From: Hymenopus coronatus
Lineage: Eukaryota > Arthropoda > Insecta > Mantodea > Hymenopodidae
NCBI GenBank assembly: GCA_030762935.1
Contig: CM060896.1
Location: forward strand, 8,253,501-8,317,500
Direction of reading: 5' to 3'
Length of the DNA stretch: 64,000 bases
How positions within the stretch are numbered: the stretch's first letter is position 1; every line of letters begins with the position of its first letter. The notes beneath the pieces were generated by a model that was given only the letters and a program-made list of their open reading frames with translations, did no database searches and was not told the origin of the DNA. Below, piece after piece: positions 1 to 9,154 of the stretch. The translations under genes and the position numbers were made by a program.

Positions 1-143
1 CTCACCTCTCACCAAGGCGGCGGGTTTTCTCCGGTTTCCCCCGCCATAGCATTCCACCGGTGCTCCACCTTTATATCTTGTATCATCAATGTCATTGCCT
101 GCGCTAGCATAAGAAGTAAAAGCGGGCGTTAAACCCTATCAAT
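1..143 (+). repeat. SINE-A copy (tRNA-derived family), cut by window edge
   Basis: The stretch matches the 3' two thirds of a family that recurs at 26980, 30053, 33708, 35737, 36898 and 38372. It carries the shared block GGTTTTCTCC..GGTTTCCCCCGCCAT, then a 'gtatcatcaatgtcattgcc' block and an ending like 'aaaagcgggcgttaaac'. The tRNA-like 5' part lies outside the window. The family is defined here by internal comparison only. Confidence 0.8.
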
Positions 144-515
144 CAAAAGGGCGCGGCCCAAGGCACTTCATCATAGCCAACCTAAAAAACATCAGGTGCT
201 GAATGTAGTGTTGCCAACCAAAACTGTAGAACCCCAGTATTTATCAAAGTGAACATAAACTATTCTCCGCCCAGCCTTACTTCACCGGTAATGTAAACAA
301 AAGCAACGGGTTGCAATGGCTATGATTGGTTGCTGAACATTTAACTGTTTTTCTGCCTCACAAAATTATTCCTCTTAAATTGCTGAGTGAGTACAGAAAT
401 ATTGAATTACACTATGCAATAATTAAGGAACAAATTTACTGATTATGTAATAATTATTTCTTTATATAGCAATGCAAATCTGTATTGCAGTTTGTTTCTA
501 ATGGTTGCTTCTAGT
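144..515. other. Non-coding stretch, possible promoter-like boxes
   Basis: No open frame or recognised repeat. A GC-box-like ctccgccc (about 266) and an inverted CCAAT box (gattggttg, about 325) lie 60 bp apart on the + strand, in a mildly CpG-bearing patch. This could be an upstream promoter, including for gene A, but no matching first exon could be traced. Confidence 0.25.
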
Positions 516-810
516 TGTCGCCCTCTATGGTGTAATGGTTACCATGCTAACTTCATATACCCAAGGTCGCGGGTTCAAACCCGGCGGAGGATGATGGATT
601 TTTTCGGGTGTAAAAATCCTTAGCATGGCTTCCTTTTGAAGGGAAGTAAAGCCGTGGGTCCCATGTCATAGATTTACGGCATGTAAAAGAACCTCAAGTC
701 TGATAAGAGAGGCCTCTGAGCAAAATTAAAAACGAAGTTTCACGCCCAATATAGAATGGGATGCTGAGAACCAAAGCAGTTAAAGAGTGTCCATAAATAG
801 CACGCCATTT
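516..810 (+). repeat. SINE-B, full length, with target-site duplication
   Basis: About 295 bp. It begins with a tRNA-like part (A box tggtgtaatggttaccatgc, B box cgcgggttcaaacccgg; by eye nearest to a tRNA-Val type body) followed by a conserved body including 'gggaagtaaagccgtgggtc' and 'acggcatgtaaaagaacc'. It is bracketed by an 11-bp direct repeat TTGCTTCTAGT at 505-515 and 811-821, the expected target-site duplication. A second full copy lies at 46130-46438 and a 5'- and 3'-shortened copy at 34169-34338. Confidence 0.9.
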
Positions 811-1096
811 TTGCTTCTAGTCAGCACGTAATGGCGGAAACATATATTACATGTGTAATGAAACATAAGCAAGGAAAGAGTTATTTCTAGTGTATATATA
901 ATAATTTTTGTGAAAAGTTGTTTACCTTTTCATTAAACAATGTTCTTAGCTTAATGGAAGAATTTACTGGTGTTTCCGAAAGCAGCATAAAGTGAGCAAA
1001 ACTTTTAATTAACCAAGGTGCAACATCTTGTGCCAGCAGCTTTACAAGTGACAGCCGAGTGTCACACATTGTTTAGAAAGAGAAGACTGAGATTTG

Positions 1097-1390
1097 GAGG
1101 GAATGGTGTGCATTGTCGTTGGCCCACTAATTATCAATCTCTGTGATGATTCAAACAGTTCCATTGCAACTGCAGCAAATGACTCGTATGATGAAAGAGG
1201 GAATCAGTTCCATCTTCAGGTCCTTCTTCAGATTAGCTCATCTGATATGTCACTGCATTATGACATCACATTAAAGAAATGTGCAGTTTATGGTTGTGTA
1301 TATGTGAATGCTAAAAGTCACCAAAAAAAAAAAAAAAAAATTTGCATGCAACGTTTCAGCAAACTTTCAAAGCAGATCCGCATTTTATAG
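1097..1390 (+). repeat. Left arm of a ~290-bp inverted repeat
   Basis: The sequence from gagggaatggtgtgcattg onwards reappears, reverse complemented, at 2260-2545, with moderate divergence. The frame over 1094-1390 is open here (98 codons, EGMVCIVVGPLIINLCDDS and on) but the opposite arm has an in-frame stop, so a coding origin is possible but unproven. An A17 run at 1322-1338 interrupts this arm. No family was recognised. Confidence 0.65.
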
Positions 1391-2259
1391 TCTTACGGGA
1401 GAATTTTACATTCCGTACCAAATATACAGCGACTCGCCCACCTATTTTATTTATTATGCTTTTAACAGAGTTAATCATTATCTGTGAAGAGTGAAAGTAG
1501 GTGGCTATTTCTTTTCCCGGCAAACGTAGGTACGCTATTTTACAATTGTACAGCAGACGAACGAGCTTAGCACCACATGGTGTGAGCACGTGCATTCGCA
1601 TAAGAATACATTCTGATTTGTTTGCATCGCCTTTGAAGTAAGTATGGAGAGATAATATATGATAATAACAAATATGCTGTATCGCAGAGTAAACAAACAA
1701 ACTGTATTATGTCTTCCTCTGGACAAAATTAAGTTTCACATGAATTCACGTAGTTTCTAGCACGCTCTTTCACACAGTAAACTCTGTTCATTTGAAATCA
1801 TATTTTGTTCCAGTGTAATTGGCATGTGAGAAGTGCCTTTATTGCAAACTGTATTTATTATGTCCACATTTGCGATTGCTGCAAACCAAATTTTGTCCAT
1901 CTCCATTCTTCTCAGGTAGGTTATTCTGAAGATCATTAACTGGTTAAACTGATGTCTTGATCAGCATTAAGATTAAGAATTATTCTGTAAGTTTGTGCTG
2001 TGTATTCTATTTGTTTGTATGGTCCTTTTGTAATGAAAGTGAAATTGTGGGGAACATTCCACAGGAAGCCGAAGCATACAGAAGCAGCAAAAATAGGCAA
2101 GGTAATTCAATCTGAGGAAAAGTGTGTGTAGAAGAACATAATAATCCGAGGGTTGTCCATATAGTAACACATGATTTGGCATAACTAAATGATAACGAAA
2201 GATATTGGCACAAAACTTTATTTACAAAGTTACAGTACTTTACTATATTTCTCAGCATA
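1391..2259. other. Spacer between inverted-repeat arms
   Basis: About 870 bp, AT-rich, with short open frames on the minus strand (about 60-115 codons) that show no recognisable domain or splice context. Nothing further is supported. Confidence 0.4.
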
Positions 2260-2545
2260 ATAAAATGCAGACATGTTTTGAAAGTTTGCTGAAGTATTGC
2301 ATACATACATCACTCCAACAGATTTTTGTGAACTTTAACATTCACACATGTACAACTCAACACTGTACATTTCTTTCATATAGTACCATAATGCAGCAAC
2401 TTACCACAAGAGCTAATCTGAAGATGGAACTGTCCCACTCCTTCAAGTTACGAGTCACTTGCTGCAATTGCAATTGAACTCTTAGCATCATCAGAGAAAT
2501 TGATAATTAGTTGGCCAGTGACAATGTCCACAATTCCCTCGAATG
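2260..2545 (-). repeat. Right arm of the ~290-bp inverted repeat
   Basis: Reverse complement of 1097-1390. Matching landmarks are 'ggccaactaattatcaat', 'ttccatcttcagattagctc' and 'cttcagcaaactttcaaa'. It lacks the A17 run of the left arm. Confidence 0.65.
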
Positions 2546-3325
2546 AATCCTTACCTGTTGCCTGCTATAACCTCTGCAATATCCCATAATTTTAATAGCA
2601 TTTCTAGCTTTACTTATAAGATTGTTCTAAGCACTACAACGCTATCAAAACATCCTACTACAACAATGCATACTTTAATATCTTTAAGTTATCTGTTCCA
2701 AACATAGGGACTTGATTTCTAACATTTACATATTTGAAAAAGAATGTTTCTCTCCTAGTTTCCTTATATGGACAAGAAAGTATGACATACTTTGATTTAT
2801 GTTAACTAACTGTAAAGCACACTGCTGTAAGGACATACTATTTCTATACCTATGTTTAGCATAGTAAGCAATGTAGCTTGCTTGTGACTTAAAAAGTATT
2901 TTCTAGTTACTCGTATATTAAAGAAAAAACAACAGAACTCATTCAAGTAGTGAGCTAACATGATTGCTCACATCACATTTTCTCTGTACTTTTCATACCT
3001 GTCTTACTTATGGCCAATCAGCTGTGTTCATGCCTTCTGATTGCGTAAGTTCTAATTTGTCAAACTTACATCTAATAGACTGAATAAAAATTATCCATAA
3101 GCAACCCTGTTTCACATCCCAACTTAACCTATCTTTTTACTGCTATCAGGCTTATAAGGGCAGATGTGATGTTTTAAGGAGGAAGAGGAGAGGAAAAAAA
3201 ATTCTGGCAAATTGCACCCTGCATCTTAAAGAAGCACTCCTCAACATACAATAACTGTTTTGTACCCTGTTCCCTTCTTGCCCCCATAAGAACACTACCT
3301 GTACATCCACCAAATGTAACATCTA
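2546..3325. other. Non-coding stretch
   Basis: AT-rich, no gene, no recognisable element. A short purine block (aaggaggaagaggagaggaaaaaaaa, about 3176-3201) is the only compositional oddity. Confidence 0.4.
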
Positions 3326-4473
3326 GGGACATTCAATAAGTCCTTGGAAAATCCAAAGAATTACACTCCTAGCACCAAAAAAATTCGTACTTAATAACCA
3401 TTGTGTCTTACTAGAAGGCATCCATCACATGGTTTTATTGCCACTGCTATTTGAAAGGCTTAACACGGAAACAGATAAAAGCCAAGTTGGTTGAAGTTCA
3501 TGGCACATCTATTCCTGCATTTGCAACAATTTACAATTGGATAAATGAATTTAAACATGGCCGTACATCCACAAATTATGAATATCATTCCAGGTGTCCA
3601 TTAGAAGTGACTTCGTTTAAATGGTTTACAAAATCCAGGATATGTTTTTGAGTGATCAACGAATAAAAGTTTATGAAATAGTAGAGGCCACAGGCATATC
3701 ACAAGGTACAGTGTTCTCAATTTTGCACCAAAAATTAGCTCTCGGCATGATGGGTGGCGCATTTGTTCTCAATTTAGAATAAACACAATCATAGTATCGA
3801 TTCGGAAGCTGATTTCGCACTTTTCGATCACAATCCTGAGGAGTTTCTGCATCAAACATCAAACATCAAACATGGGTACACTACTGCACCCGAGAGACAA
3901 AAGTACACTCAAAACAATGGGTTTTTAAGAAGGCAAAGATGGTGAAATCTGCAGACCTCGGATTTTATGATGCACATGGAATAATCTATGCTGTTGACTT
4001 GCAAAAAGGAAGAACGATACATGGAGAGTGCTGTGCATCGTTAGTACACTAGTTGAACAAGGAAATCAAGAACAAAATACCATCATCTGGCAAAGAAAAA
4101 GATTTTCTTCCATCCAGGCAAAGCAAAGGGTGCACACCTGCGCAGTTTTGATGGCAAAAATTGTAGAAATGAGGTTCTATTAATATGACATTCATCGTAT
4201 TCACCAGATTTGGCCCCCAGTGCCTTCTTCTTATTTCCAAACTTGAAAAGGTGACTCCTTAGAAAATTAATGTCTAATGAAGAGGTCTTCTCCCAAACAG
4301 ATGCTATTTTCAGAATCTTCCAAAATCCTGCTTTTAGGAAGGCATATAACCATTGGAAAAATGCTGGGAATAGTGTATTGAGCTAAAAACAGAGTATGTT
4401 AAAAAATGAAAAACAGTTCTACCAAAAATAACTTTTTTTTTCTATCTTTTTTTAAGGACCCATTGAATGCCCC
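3326..4473 (+). mobile_element. Mariner-family DNA transposon, decayed
   Basis: Terminal inverted repeats match: left GGGACATTCAATAAGTCC (3326 on) and right GGGGCATTCAATGGGTCC read on the minus strand (ending 4473), with a TA just left of the left end. The transposase is readable from about 3440: 'KGLTRKQIKAKLVEVHGTS', 'ATIYNWINEFKHGRTST', then after frame breaks 'VEATGISQGTVFSIL', and near the end 'SPDLAPSAFFLFPNLK'. These are the HTH region and the motif downstream of the catalytic core of mariner transposases of the SETMAR-related type. At about 1.15 kb it is a little short, and it has several frameshifts and stops, so it cannot encode an active enzyme. Confidence 0.9.
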
Positions 4474-4954
4474 TCGCACCCAATGTGGGTTAGGAGTTAC
4501 CCCTGGCATTGCACACCATTAGAGGTTCTAGGTAGTGGGTAGAGCTATCTGACACTTACTGAGAGAGAGGTAGGTGACCTGAGCAGGAGCATTTGGGGAG
4601 TTATAAATAAGTACACCAAGAATGCAAGGAAACATGCACTTTCCACCACTCTTAGGGATTGACACGAATACATGGTTGACGAGATGGGAGGAAAACTCAA
4701 TGGAATACCCAAATTTCACAGAACTGTCTTGTACATTCTACTCTGCTGAAAGATAAACTTTTTGGAATATAACTTTGCCTGTTTACTAAACGTTGAGCCA
4801 CAATTCATCTTCTTTGTCTATACTTCTAAATGTAAGGAGTTATCTTCATCTACTTGTTGGGGTATTTATAGTTAAAACTTGCTTATGCCAATTTTGGTGC
4901 TGATGAAGTCACAACTGCGGACAATTGTATAATCTATACAAATATTAGCAGTAT
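4474..4954. other. Non-coding stretch
   Basis: No gene or element boundaries could be supported between the mariner and the LINE relic, though the LINE may begin somewhat upstream of 4955. Confidence 0.4.
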
Positions 4955-5700
4955 ATGTGTCACTATAGATTTACAAGAATATTTAAACAAAATGAACTCT
5001 GGGCACAATATATGGAGATAAATCCAAATAAATGTAAAACAAGTATAGTTTCAAGAGCAAGAATAGTAGAAAACATGAAATATAAATTAGACAATAAGGG
5101 TAAACAGGGTAAATGCACCAGATGTCAAGGGATAATACGAAACGTAAGATTTTTAGTGGGGGGAGCATGTAAACTCCAACACTGGGAAGTTGTTGAAAGC
5201 ATTGCACTTCGTAATGAGAAATTTAAAACGCAGCAACACAGTGAATTTAGCATCAAATCTTTAGTTAGACCAATATTAGAATATAGTGCTGCATTTTGGG
5301 ATCCGTATCAGCTTGGGCAAAAACTGGCGCTCAAGAGAGTTGAAAAAAAAGCAGCTAAATTTGTAGACAGAAACAAACTATTTGAAAATCCCACTAGCAC
5401 TGCTACTTCCTGGGAAGCACTAGAAAAACATAGGAGATGAGCAAGCTATGTGCAATTTTTAAGAGCCTATAAGGGGGAATCTGCATGGAAATATATGTCC
5501 AAGTGATTATTAAAGCAATTGTACTGTGGGAGAAATGATAACTCGGAAGAAATAAGAAATAGGGAACAGAAAACTCACATAGATAAATTTTCCTTTCCAA
5601 ATAGAACAATTAATGAATGCAACAAAATACCTGCTGAGTTACTGGAGACTTTGCCTCAAAGTGTAAATTAGACCATTTAGAGTGAATTATAGTCAGGATA
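4955..5700 (+). mobile_element. Non-LTR retrotransposon (LINE) reverse transcriptase relic, C-terminal part
   Basis: A 161-codon open stretch (4955-5440) ends with KSLVRPILEYSAAFWDPYQ and 'LKRVEKKAAKFV', the thumb/C-terminal signature of non-LTR reverse transcriptases. After a stop, the 3' end continues with 'FPNRTINECNKIPAELLE' (about 5590-5650), matching the usual end of such ORFs. The catalytic domain upstream is not recognisable, so this is a 5'-truncated dead copy. An AT-rich tail with (TTA) and poly-T follows at 5764-5801. Confidence 0.8.
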
Positions 5701-5763
5701 GTAAATTTAAATATTACACTATCACTAGTATTATAAAACTTTTAATATTGGATTATTACTGTT

Positions 5764-5801
5764 TTTTATTATTATTATTATTTTTTTTTTTTTTTTTTTT
5801 C
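5764..5801. repeat. TTA/poly-T low-complexity tract
   Basis: A (TTA)n run passes into a long T run. It lies between two LINE relics in opposite orientation and could be the tail of either. Confidence 0.8.
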
Positions 5802-5809
5802 TTTTTTTC

Positions 5810-6410
5810 CATCACGAATGAGTCCATGAGGGACTACACAAAGTACTTAGAAATATCTCTTTGTTTTCTTTTGAACCCAAATTTCTCTCATTCTTTGGCA
5901 GTGGGCTTCTTTTCTCTCGTCTGTCCATATTGCTCCATTTTTTTTTTTTTTTTCCGGTCTGTCATCAGTGGTCAGCTTGCCATTTATGAACTTTTTTCTG
6001 AAGAGTTCTCTGTTTAATATATCTTCTTTTGTAATTCCTGCTAATTTTAAATCATTTTTTACTTCCCCAATCCATTTCATAGTATCTACATGCGATTTGC
6101 TTCTATTTTCAGCCTGTTTTGTGAGTCTGTTAGAATTCATTCGTTTGATATGTCCATAAAATTTTAACCTTCATTTTCTAATATCACTATGAATATCTGT
6201 ATATAATTTTATTTCATTTTTGCTTCTGAGTCTGTTCTGTTCACTTACGACTTTTGGACCTAAAATTTTCCTTATAATTTTGCATTCTTTTTTCACCATG
6301 TTTTCTAAATCTGCTTTTTGGTTCAAAATTAATGTTTCTGCTCCATATAGACATTCTGGTTTAATGACAGTGTTATAATCTTATAATTTTGTATGTTTAG
6401 ATGTGCACTT
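5810..6410 (-). mobile_element. Second LINE relic, RTE/endonuclease-RT type C-terminus
   Basis: On the minus strand the frames read 'YNTVIKPECLYGAETLI', 'KADLENMVKKECKIIRKILGP', 'LKFYGHIKRMNSNRLTKQ' and 'WIGEVKNDLKLAGITKEDI', the order seen in the C-terminal region of RTE-like endonuclease-reverse transcriptases. Only the last 97 codons (6140-5847) are uninterrupted. The copy is truncated and dead. Confidence 0.75.
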
Positions 6411-6549
6411 TTTACTATAAATATTTTGTGTGAGCCGATATGCTGTTTCCATTTTGTGGCATCTACTTTTATTTGCTTTAGTCTCAATTCCATTTTCCTG
6501 AACTATTTACCAAGGTATTTAAATTCTGAAACTCGTTTTATTTTATTTT

Positions 6550-6579
6550 TATTATTATTATTATTATTATTATTTATTA
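6550..6579. repeat. (ATT)n microsatellite
   Basis: About ten uninterrupted ATT units. Confidence 0.95.
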
Positions 6580-6599
6580 GCATACTATGATGTATTGTC

Positions 6600-6998
6600 A
6601 TTCTGACAGGGTATTATATTACCCATAGAGTTTATTTTAATTGTATTGTATTATTACATTGACAGTGCTGCCACCAAGCCATGCCCTAAGCAGTGAAACA
6701 AGTATCTATCATTTATGACATTTTTTCTCCAATATCAGTCAGTCAAAGTGACACAACATTATCTGTTGTTTCATGAAATATTTAATTTATCCAACACAAC
6801 CATTGAGTAACCTCTTTATTTCTTGTACCATAGTACGTGACAACTTTCAGTGCTTCACTTTCTTGCATGGAATACATAGCTGAATAATTTACATGTTGTT
6901 TATTTCCTTTATAATTGTTTGAAAAGGTTGATATTTATTTGAATAATGTGTTGTTTTTTTTTGTTTTTTTTTTTTTTTGTTTTTTTTTTTCTCCACAG
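6600..6998. other. Upstream intron of gene A, ending in splice acceptor
   Basis: Non-coding. It ends in a very long pyrimidine tract (about 6952-6991, T with single G interruptions) and the acceptor CTCCACAG (AG at 6997-6998). Gene B has the matching tract and acceptor TTTTCCACAG at 54416-54408 on the other strand. Confidence 0.7.
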
Positions 6999-7437
6999 GT
7001 TTGGTATTGAAATTTAACAACATTTTTGTCAAGTGTTGCAAATGGATATCAAAACAGAAATTAAAGAGGAGGTTCCTGTATTGAAGAATTATGCTACTGT
7101 ATACAACAAAATGAGTGAAACAGAAATCAAAGGAGAGGGTATTGATTCAGAGTTTAATCCCCAAAATGATGGGCAGCATTTTTGTAATGACAAGAATCTT
7201 ATAGTGAAAGTCAAAGAATACCATGACGACTATGAAATGGACACCAAAACAGAAACAAATGAAGTGTGCGTTGACTCGGACTTTTGGTCACAAAACAAGA
7301 CACAATTGTTTCCTATAGCAACAGTTGATCCTTCCAACAAAGACTCAAAATTGGATGCCAAAATAGAAATCAAAGAAGAACTGTCATGGCTGGAAATAAC
7401 TTCCACAGAAGCTCCATGTGTCAATGATATAACCAAG
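6999..7437 (+). CDS. Gene A, N-terminal exon of C2H2 zinc-finger protein
   Basis: This exon starts the coding region of a 727-aa zinc-finger protein. Coding begins at ATG 7042. The frame upstream has a stop inside the exon (7015-7017), which fixes this start. It encodes 132 acidic residues with no fingers: MDIKTEIKEEVP, 'ETEIKGEGIDSEFNPQN', 'DAKIEIKEELSWLE' and 'STEAPCVNDITK'. The motif psi-K-x-E (IKTE, IKEE, IKGE, IKEE) recurs, and this is the SUMO-conjugation consensus, so a SUMO-dependent repressor domain is a reasonable inference. The exon ends at ACCAAG|GTAAAT in phase 0. It is paralogous to 54407-53914 on the other strand (same order of motifs; 132 against 148 residues). The function beyond DNA-binding transcriptional regulation is unknown. 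Confidence 0.85.
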
Positions 7438-7470
7438 GTAAATTTTGCTAGTAAACAAATTAAATTACAG

Positions 7471-8264
7471 TTTTACTTTCTCTACACGCACTATATACAT
7501 AGTGTGTAGCATTGCATTCCACCCAACAATTTGATACCGAAATTTCACCGAAAATAGACATTTTAGGGTCCCCTGTATCCAAAAAAAGCACTTATTGAAA
7601 AAGGTCTGTGTGTCTGTGAACACAATTCCTCAGAAATGAAAAGTCAATAAAATACCAAATTTGGTATATAAGTTAAGTGTCATTCAAGGATATGACGAAA
7701 ATCCCCCACCCCAAATTACCTTTACATGGAAAATATTTTGATTTTCTCAAACATGACTGTAATGATTTTGATAAAATACTCAATATTGAAGATATTTACA
7801 TGCAAATAAAATTTATATCTTGAATTTTCTGGGAATAGCCTGTGAAGTCCTCTTTATTCTGTATGAATTTTGCATAAATAGTAAGCCATAAGAGATAGAC
7901 AAAAACTTACTACACAAAATATGTAGATCTCTTTGAAATACACAATTTATGCCATATACATTTTTTCATGAACTTGACCATTTTTTTAGATATCTTTGTT
8001 ATTGGTTTCAGTTTTAAACTTTTCACATACAGGAATTTTCAATTCCTGGCAATGAAAAGAAATGGATTTTATCCACATGGCAACCAGCTTTTAAAAGATT
8101 TAGATATAATTTTAGTCCAGTCTAATCCATTATTTCCCTTCTACTTATAAGCACCCATTTCTGCTAATGTTTATCCCGATTAGCGTGGAATAGACAGAAG
8201 AACAAGCTTTTTAACAATAATTTGTTACAGATGTAGAGAAAGTCATGTGACTGGAACGCATGAG
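7471..8264 (-). repeat. Repeat family R, copy a (in gene A intron 1)
   Basis: About 0.8 kb. Its palindromic end is at the left (ctctacacgcactatatac...gtgtgtag, 7479-7509) and its other end (catgtgactggaacgcatga) near 8245-8264. Internal blocks are shared with six other places: 'gattttctcaaacatgactg', 'atatcttgaattttctggga', 'taagccataagagatagac' and 'gttattggtttcagttttaa'. It has no long ORF. The same point in gene B's intron (about 53870-53885) lacks it. Confidence 0.8.
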
Positions 8265-9154
8265 ATTTTTAGGTATGTTCAATTCAAGGAATTACAGTTC
8301 TATAGAATACAAAATTATTGCTTAGTTTGCAAAGAATATTAGGGATATTGTTTTTCAGAATTAAATAACTTGCACTTGAAATACCTGATAAGTCTGAAAT
8401 TAATAAAAAGCTGATGAAGGATTCATGGCATACAATCAGGTCAATTCTGAGTTTAGTATAATAGGGGGAGCTGGGGACCATAATTTCAGAATTCTCTCCC
8501 ACATGAAGCAACTAGCCCCAATGCTCTTAACTCATGAAACTTATGCAAGAGCATAGAATCAGGACTTGCTCGCTATTGGTGGAATTGGTTTTTTTATGTC
8601 TGGTAAAGCCTTTTCTAGATATTTTCTTAATTTTGAGAAAACAAATGAGAAACTCTTGGCTGTGGCACCTTAATTAGTTTCACACATTCCATTGATTATC
8701 TCTGCAGACTTCAGGTTTTATTAGCAGGCTGCTGCTGAAATAAGGAGAGATAGTAAATATCTGTGTCATGTGTGTAGTCCTTATTTGTAAATGAAACACA
8801 CAGAATTTCAGCACCAATGAAAAGCTTGGTACACCATTTTGTGATAAGCAGTACTATAACATTTTCACTAGTTTTCTTACATAGTGCCTAAATGTGATTA
8901 AAAGTACTTTTAAATATATTATTCTGTTCGCTTGCTTTGTGTTCATTTCTGGAAATGCTTCTAAATAAAGAAGTTTTTTAAATGTAAAAATCATCAACCT
9001 TCACTTTTATGGATTAAATACTTTTAATTATCTTTAAAAACTTTATATATTAAAATACAAAGCTGTTCTCTTAGCACTTAAAAGATTCTCAAAATGCATA
9101 AAGTAGATTTGCCAATGGAACTGAAAGAGGAACTTCACCTATTTATCCAACAAA
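8265..9154. other. Gene A intron 1 segment, paralogous to gene B intron
   Basis: Non-coding. Reverse complement blocks lie at 53212-53880 and 51780-51935: 'gggggagctggggaccat', 'tcttaattttgagaaaaca', 'taaaagtacttttaaatat', 'cacttttatggattaaata' and 'tgttctcttagcac'. It contains the empty counterpart (about 8957-8970, aatgcttctaaataaag) of the IS630-type insertion in gene B. Confidence 0.75.

Noticed and set aside
1356..1726. Minus-strand frames of 63 and 114 codons
   Set aside because: They overlap each other in different frames and show no family features.
5682..6017. Plus-strand frame with poly-Phe runs
   Set aside because: Arises from T tracts and lies antisense to a LINE relic.
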